NCBI GenBank assembly: GCA_045605745.1
Contig: JAZUQN010000168.1
Location: forward strand, 1 to 8,976
Origin: SIG710 sp045605745
GTDB taxonomy: Bacteria > Bacillota > Clostridia > Oscillospirales > CAG-272
Length of the DNA stretch: 8,976 nt
Direction: 5' to 3'
Position numbers and translations under genes: made by a program. This document shows positions 5,291 through 8,976 of the stretch, piece by piece. The notes under the pieces are model-generated. The model had not been told where the DNA came from and did not search any database. It worked only from the letters and a program-made list of their open reading frames with translations. Position 1 is the stretch's first letter. Each line of letters starts with the position of its first letter.

Positions 5291-7453
5291 TCATTTGAAT
5301 TGAAATTCAGCCTTTCCATCCTTCAACACGAGATATGAATCAAAGCTCTTTCCGCTTTTCTTTGAAACAAAGCCTTGAATTTTCGATGTTTTCCCCTCGG
5401 AAAGCAACTTTTTTACATTTGAAACAGAAACAGCTCTACCGCAAATATAACAAGAAACACCGAAATTACACCCATTATCCTTGTAATTTCTGCAGGAATA
5501 TTTGAATTTATATCTGACAACATCGCCTCCGCAAAGAGGACATTTTCCAACCACATCTCCAAAAAATCCGGTGTCTGTATCAAGCTCAATGGGTGCATCA
5601 CTGCGCTGAAAATACCCCTTGATCTCACGCTCAGCAAGCTCAAGGCTCTCTTCAACACTCATGCTGCCTCTAAACACCTTTTTGAGTGCCTTTCCTATCT
5701 CGCTGGTCTTATATTTGTCCATATTTATGTTCATTTGTCCAAGGGAGTTTATAAGAAATTCTCCATCAGGTAGAATATAATATACATCCTTTTTAAGCTC
5801 TATATATTTGCTGTTTCTGGCGTTATCTATAATACCTGTCCTTGTTGCCTCGGTGCCAAGCTCAAGGCCCTCAAAAATTGCCTTATAATCCTCCTCATCG
5901 GAAATTGCACCATCAGCATCTTCACGATTTTCCTCGACATTTTTCGCCTTAAGTTTATCTTCCTTAAATGGGTTTTTTAGATAATTATTAAGCGTTTCAA
6001 TTGTATAATGCCTTGGCGGAGATGTCTCCTTTTCCTGGGGCTTAAAATTAATATTGACCTTATCACCCTTTTGCAGCTTTGGCAAAATTTTGTCCTTTTT
6101 CTCAGCATCGTCATATTTTGTCCAGCCCTTTTCAAGAACAACAGTTCCCTTAAGAGTAAATTCTTCAAGTCCGCCAACGCTTATGGTTATTTCGGTTTTA
6201 CCAACAACACAGTCCTCTGCGCAAAAAACCGCCGCAAATCGCTTGAACACTGTTGAATAAACTGTATATTCACTCTCCGACAGCTTACTTTTTTCAGGTA
6301 TCTTATAGGTGGGCGTGATTGCAGAATGAGACTCTATCTTTGAATCGTCAAAAATAGTCTTCTTATCCTTAAACACCATTGGATATCCAATTTTTTTGCA
6401 GCCTTCGATTATCTTTTTTATCTTGTCCTTCTCTGCCGTTGCCATATATTCAGAGTTCGTTCTTGGATAGGTGAGATATCCATCCTCATAAAGCTTCTGA
6501 ACTATCTGCAGGCTATCTGCCATCGACATTTTATATTTTTTACCAAGCACGTTTTGAAGCTTTGAAAGCGAATACAGCTTGCCGGGATCAAGAGTTGATT
6601 TTTTTCTTTTTACTCCTGTAACAACCGCCTCCTCGCCATTCAGCTTTGCACAAGCTCTCATTGCGGTATTCAGCTTGTCACCGTCAAATTTATGCTTGCT
6701 CGTAAGCTCAACTATCTCGTTGTTTGTCTCCTCTGCGCTGACAAGAGCATAGTATTTCCCCGGCACAAAATTTCTTATTTCCATATCGCGGTCGTATATC
6801 GCCCTGACAATTGGAACAATAACTCTGCCAACTCTAAGCAGTGTGCCGGTTTTCAAGGTTGCATATCTTGTCAAATTAACACCGTATAGCCAATCTATAT
6901 ATGTTCTTGCATATCCCTCAGAGGCAAGATTGTCATATTCATTTTCGTCCTTCAGCTCAAGAAGAGCACTTCTAACCGTTTCGGGCGTCTGGTCGGGAAG
7001 CCAAAGTCTTGCAAGCCGCTTTCCGCATCCGCCGCCGAACGGATCCCCCCCCATATCCTGAAAAGCCTTCCTTATGCAAAGCCTAACAATAATTTCGCCC
7101 TCTCTATCGGCGTCTCCTGCATTGATTATGGTGTCAACATCTTCTCTTCTGCAAAGAGCTTTAATGATCTCAAACTGACGCAAAACTCCGCTGTCAACCT
7201 TTTTGTCTGCCCCTTTTTTCAGCTCATAATCAAAGCTTTTGGGAAAGCAAGGCAGATTTTCCATAGTCCATCTTCCGCTTCCATCCGGAGAGGGACTGTA
7301 ATGCTCAATATCAGCAAGCGAAAAAAGGTGGCCAAACGCCCACGTTACTATATATTCTTTTCCGCCAAGAAAGCCGTTACCCTTTGTAGTCTCGCCTATT
7401 GCGGCTGCAATATTTCGGGCAAGACTTGGCTTTTCTGCTATAATGAGTTTCAT
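5291..7453 (-). CDS. topB: Type IA DNA topoisomerase (topoisomerase III, TopB-like)
   Basis: A 720-residue enzyme that cuts and passes single DNA strands, relaxing supercoils or decatenating chromosomes. Seen: N-terminal TOPRIM domain with E7 (LIIAEKPSLA) and the D114-x-D116-x-E118 triad in NAGDADREGE; domain II/IV segment YARTYIDWLYGVNLTR (181-196); catalytic tyrosine Y329 in GYLTYPRTNSEY; conserved H376 in IESHSAITPT; and GTEATRTGII (533-542). The C-terminus has a cysteine cluster (C638, C641, C654, C662) like a zinc ribbon, then a topoisomerase C-terminal repeat (about 671-720, CGRAVSVSNVKKLLSEGKTS). Unusual: the motif normally GRVQTPTL reads GRVIVPIV (209-216). ATG at 7453 is favoured because AAAAGG lies 8 bases upstream (7462-7467); the upstream GTG at 7462 would overlap that site. 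The gene lies downstream of the lipid kinase and may have its own promoter inside that gene's end. Confidence 0.95.
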   Translation of the reverse strand: MKLIIAEKPSLARNIAAAIGETTKGNGFLGGKEYIVTWAFGHLFSLADIEHYSPSPDGSGRWTMENLPCFPKSFDYELKKGADKKVDSGVLRQFEIIKALCRREDVDTIINAGDADREGEIIVRLCIRKAFQDMGGDPFGGGCGKRLARLWLPDQTPETVRSALLELKDENEYDNLASEGYARTYIDWLYGVNLTRYATLKTGTLLRVGRVIVPIVRAIYDRDMEIRNFVPGKYYALVSAEETNNEIVELTSKHKFDGDKLNTAMRACAKLNGEEAVVTGVKRKKSTLDPGKLYSLSKLQNVLGKKYKMSMADSLQIVQKLYEDGYLTYPRTNSEYMATAEKDKIKKIIEGCKKIGYPMVFKDKKTIFDDSKIESHSAITPTYKIPEKSKLSESEYTVYSTVFKRFAAVFCAEDCVVGKTEITISVGGLEEFTLKGTVVLEKGWTKYDDAEKKDKILPKLQKGDKVNINFKPQEKETSPPRHYTIETLNNYLKNPFKEDKLKAKNVEENREDADGAISDEEDYKAIFEGLELGTEATRTGIIDNARNSKYIELKKDVYYILPDGEFLINSLGQMNINMDKYKTSEIGKALKKVFRGSMSVEESLELAEREIKGYFQRSDAPIELDTDTGFFGDVVGKCPLCGGDVVRYKFKYSCRNYKDNGCNFGVSCYICGRAVSVSNVKKLLSEGKTSKIQGFVSKKSGKSFDSYLVLKDGKAEFQFK

Positions 7454-7474
7454 AATCTGCACCTTTTCACAGCT

Positions 7475-7504
7475 ATAGCCGAAGAGTTTTATCTCTTCGG
7501 CTAT
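7475..7504 (-). other. Leader hairpin 2 upstream of topB
   Basis: Perfect 12-bp stem (7475-7486 with 7493-7504, ATAGCCGAAGAG paired with CTCTTCGGCTAT) and a 6-base loop. It ends 7 bases before the topB ribosome binding site. Neither strand has a U-run directly after it, so it is not a standard intrinsic terminator. Confidence 0.7.
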
Positions 7505-7522
7505 GGGGTACGGTGTTACCCC
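7505..7522 (-). other. Leader hairpin 1 upstream of topB
   Basis: A 6-bp stem GGGGTA (7505-7510) with TACCCC (7517-7522) and a 6-base loop, directly adjoining hairpin 2 with no gap, so the two could stack coaxially in RNA. Its outer end coincides with the start site predicted from the candidate promoter at 7529-7556. Confidence 0.55.
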
Positions 7523-7526
7523 TTGC

Positions 7527-8423
7527 TTATTTTATTATCGTTAATCTCTGCTTCAAATTTCTTATAGTAAAGCTTCCGCTTCCGTCTGCATATTCGCCGT
7601 CAACAGTCCAGGGAAGCTTATCCTCGGTTGTAACCTTAAGCTCAGAAGCCTTAAAATACTCTATTGACTTATTATTTTTATATTCTGAGGTCATAAGAGC
7701 AAGGATGATCTCATTCAAATGATTTAAATTCTTCGGATTCTTTATAAGAATGACCTCAAAAAGTCCATCACTCATATCAACAAGCTCTTTTTTTAGCTTC
7801 ACAATACCGCCAACAGAGGTTGAATTTGCAATTCCGCCAAAAATATAATTCCCCTCGTGCGTTTCACCATCGGCCTCTATCTTAACATGAACAGGCTTCA
7901 GCGTGCTAAGATCCTTAATGCCCTCAAGGATATAGGCAATATGACCAATAGCATTTTTCGTTGCCTGAGGGGTGCTGTAGGAAGCAGATGTAAAAGCACC
8001 AAATGAGGCAATATAGGTGAAATTAACTTCTTTAAATGCCCCTATATCAAGCTTCAAAGGACTGCCGATTGCTATATTAAGTGCCGCTTGCTTTGGAGTG
8101 GATGACAGCCCGATGCTATTTGCAAAATCGTTTGTACTTCCTGCAGGTATATAACCAATCGGAGTGTGAGAACCGGCACGAACAAGACCGCGAACAACCT
8201 CATTCAGTGTGCCGTCTCCGCCAACGCAAACTATCAGATCATATTTATCATGTTCACTTTCGGCAATTTCGGTTCCATGTCCACGCCTTGCAGTCAGCTT
8301 AACCGTGACATCAAATTCATGCTCGCAAAAGACCTTGACGATATCAAAAAGCGCACTTTTAGATTTCATTTTTCCTGCAACAGGATTTATGATCAGCAGT
8401 AACCTTTTAGCATTATCCCCCAT
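7527..8423 (-). CDS. Diacylglycerol kinase family lipid kinase (DagK/YegS type)
   Basis: A 298-residue soluble kinase of the diacylglycerol kinase catalytic family, which phosphorylates diacylglycerol or a related membrane lipid with ATP at the inner face of the membrane, recycling lipid into phospholipid synthesis. Seen: LLLIINPVAGK (8-18), the nucleotide motif VGGDGTLNEVV (67-77), IPAGSTNDFANSIG (92-105), YIASFGAF (137-144), the acidic DGLFEVILI (219-227), and WTVDGE (272-277). Length fits the family. ATG at 8423 is chosen; GGAGG (8436-8440) lies 12 bases before it, while GTG at 8432 would be only 3 bases away and TTG at 8447 would lie upstream of that site. A near-consensus promoter precedes it. 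The substrate lipid cannot be told from sequence, so no gene symbol is given. Confidence 0.93.
   Translation of the reverse strand: MGDNAKRLLLIINPVAGKMKSKSALFDIVKVFCEHEFDVTVKLTARRGHGTEIAESEHDKYDLIVCVGGDGTLNEVVRGLVRAGSHTPIGYIPAGSTNDFANSIGLSSTPKQAALNIAIGSPLKLDIGAFKEVNFTYIASFGAFTSASYSTPQATKNAIGHIAYILEGIKDLSTLKPVHVKIEADGETHEGNYIFGGIANSTSVGGIVKLKKELVDMSDGLFEVILIKNPKNLNHLNEIILALMTSEYKNNKSIEYFKASELKVTTEDKLPWTVDGEYADGSGSFTIRNLKQRLTIIK
7529..7556 (-). promoter_or_regulatory. Candidate internal promoter for topB
   Basis: On the minus strand TTGAAG (7551-7556), a 16-base spacer and TAAAAT (7529-7534) lie within the last codons of the lipid kinase gene. Transcription would begin near 7522, at the outer base of leader hairpin 1. 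The -35 matches 4 of 6 and the -10 5 of 6 consensus bases; this may be chance in AT-rich DNA. Confidence 0.4.
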
Positions 8424-8462
8424 AAGTATCACAGCCCTCCCAAGCAATTTCTTACAGTATAT

Positions 8463-8491
8463 ATTTTAACTCAAAAATTCCTTTTTGTCAA
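8463..8491 (-). promoter_or_regulatory. Sigma-A-type promoter of the lipid kinase gene
   Basis: A perfect -35 TTGACA (8486-8491), a 17-base spacer and -10 TAAAAT (8463-8468), read on the minus strand. Transcription should start near 8456, giving a leader of about 33 bases that contains the GGAGG site at 8436-8440. It is the best promoter match in the window and suggests steady housekeeping expression. Confidence 0.8.
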
Positions 8492-8497
8492 CCACAT

Positions 8498-8523
8498 AAA
8501 AGCAAGATCAGAGCAGAGCTTTT
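8498..8523 (-). terminator. Possible weak terminator after the small protein gene
   Basis: AAAAGC (8498-8503) can pair with GCTTTT (8518-8523), with a 14-base loop containing two CTCTG copies on the minus strand. The stem is short and the U-tract is part of the stem, so support is slight. It lies 21 bases after the stop of the gene at 8545-8973 and just before the lipid kinase promoter, where a terminator would be expected. Confidence 0.25.
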
Positions 8524-8544
8524 CATTATATGAACAGACATCTT

Positions 8545-8973
8545 CTACAATGTTGTTTTAAATGTATTTACAAACATCAAATTGCATTTTTTTATTGCAC
8601 TGATATTCATTTTTTTTCCTTTGTTTTTTGCATCAACAGCCTTCTCAAGCGAAACAAGATAATCTCTAAAAAGCTTACTGTTTGTTTCTGCTATTTCATA
8701 AAGCTTTGCGGCTGTCTCTGCTATTTCATCGAGAATTGCCTTTACCAAACACAAGTTCTTTTCCATCTCCGACAAATCCATGTCAGCCAAAAGAAAATTG
8801 CAAACTAATCCATACAGATAAGCCTTTTTTTCCAGCAAAACAGATTTGCTGACAAGCTCAGAAATATGTGAAGCACAAAAATCCATTAAAAACAATCTTT
8901 CATAGAGCTCCGAAAGCGCTCCTGCAAGCGAATAATATTTTTTCAAATACTTCTTTTTTTCTTCCATATTCAT
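8545..8973 (-). CDS. Small helical protein of unknown function (start near the window edge)
   Basis: A 142-residue open frame read from the right edge. I recognise no family. It is Lys-, Glu- and Leu-rich, without a signal peptide or clear membrane segment, and looks mostly alpha-helical, with coiled-coil-like stretches around 45-115; four cysteines (33, 58, 75, 129) form no metal motif. Residues around 83-102 are two copies of a ten-residue unit, EIAETAAKLY and EIAETNSKLF. The C-terminus (GKKMNISAIKK) is basic. ATG codons at 8973 and 8967 are both possible, but only three bases lie upstream and they keep the frame open, so the true start and ribosome binding site may lie outside the window. 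Its lipid kinase neighbour has its own promoter, so shared function cannot be inferred. Confidence 0.6.
   Translation of the reverse strand: MNMEEKKKYLKKYYSLAGALSELYERLFLMDFCASHISELVSKSVLLEKKAYLYGLVCNFLLADMDLSEMEKNLCLVKAILDEIAETAAKLYEIAETNSKLFRDYLVSLEKAVDAKNKGKKMNISAIKKCNLMFVNTFKTTL
8670..8729. repeat. Imperfect 30-bp tandem repeat inside the small protein gene
   Basis: Unit 1 (8670-8699) and unit 2 (8700-8729) match at 24 of 30 positions; both begin AAAGCTT and end CTGCTATTTCAT. The copies are in frame and encode the EIAET-x-x-KL(Y/F) decapeptide pair. This points to an old internal duplication within a helix. Confidence 0.7.
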
Positions 8974-8976
8974 AAC

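Noticed and set aside
7475..7522. Double hairpin read as a terminator for the lipid kinase gene
   Set aside because: No U-run follows either hairpin on the minus strand, and the topoisomerase start lies too close for a new promoter after it, so termination here would leave topB unexpressed.
1..8976. A defence system, prophage, CRISPR array, RNA gene or insertion sequence
   Set aside because: Both strands were scanned for repeat arrays, transposase or integrase motifs, tRNA-like folds and nuclease or toxin signatures; none was seen.

Overview
The window looks like chromosome from a low-to-moderate-GC, Gram-positive Firmicute of the Clostridia type, probably a gut or anaerobic lineage. This rests on strong GGAGG-type ribosome binding sites, sigma-A-like promoters with AT-rich flanks, tight gene spacing and family resemblance of the products. 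No rRNA, tRNA, CRISPR array, insertion sequence, phage gene or replication origin was seen. The genus cannot be named from this sequence alone.

Region 1 (1-2509, minus strand) is a sugar-catabolic operon read leftward. It encodes a short-chain dehydrogenase resembling the SDR-type D-mannonate oxidoreductase (UxuB/YjmF), then a xylose-isomerase-like TIM-barrel protein, then a Gfo/Idh/MocA NAD(P)-dependent dehydrogenase cut by the left window edge. The junctions are only 17-21 bases. Region 2 (2510-2701) is a divergent promoter region with repeated TTCAAA boxes and short palindromes. To its right, on the plus strand, lies an AraC-family regulator with a cupin sensor, the likely local controller of the sugar operon. 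It is followed 11 bases later by a 545-residue membrane-anchored protein of unknown function, possibly in the same transcript.

Region 3 (5197-5290) is a convergent intergenic space holding a perfect 21-bp hairpin that can terminate transcription from both sides. Region 4 (5291-8973, minus strand) holds housekeeping-type genes: a type IA DNA topoisomerase (topB-like), a diacylglycerol/lipid kinase of the DagK/YegS family with a near-consensus promoter, and a small helical protein of unknown function at the right edge.

Working together: the AraC regulator probably senses a sugar-derived ligand and switches on the leftward operon, whose two NAD(P)-linked oxidoreductases and TIM-barrel isomerase/epimerase/lyase would interconvert a sugar acid or oxidised sugar. 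The right-hand genes have no evident functional tie to it. Most of the window is ordinary. The points most worth a second look are the exact substrate of the three-enzyme operon, the double hairpin that makes up nearly all of the topoisomerase leader, and the unassigned membrane protein.
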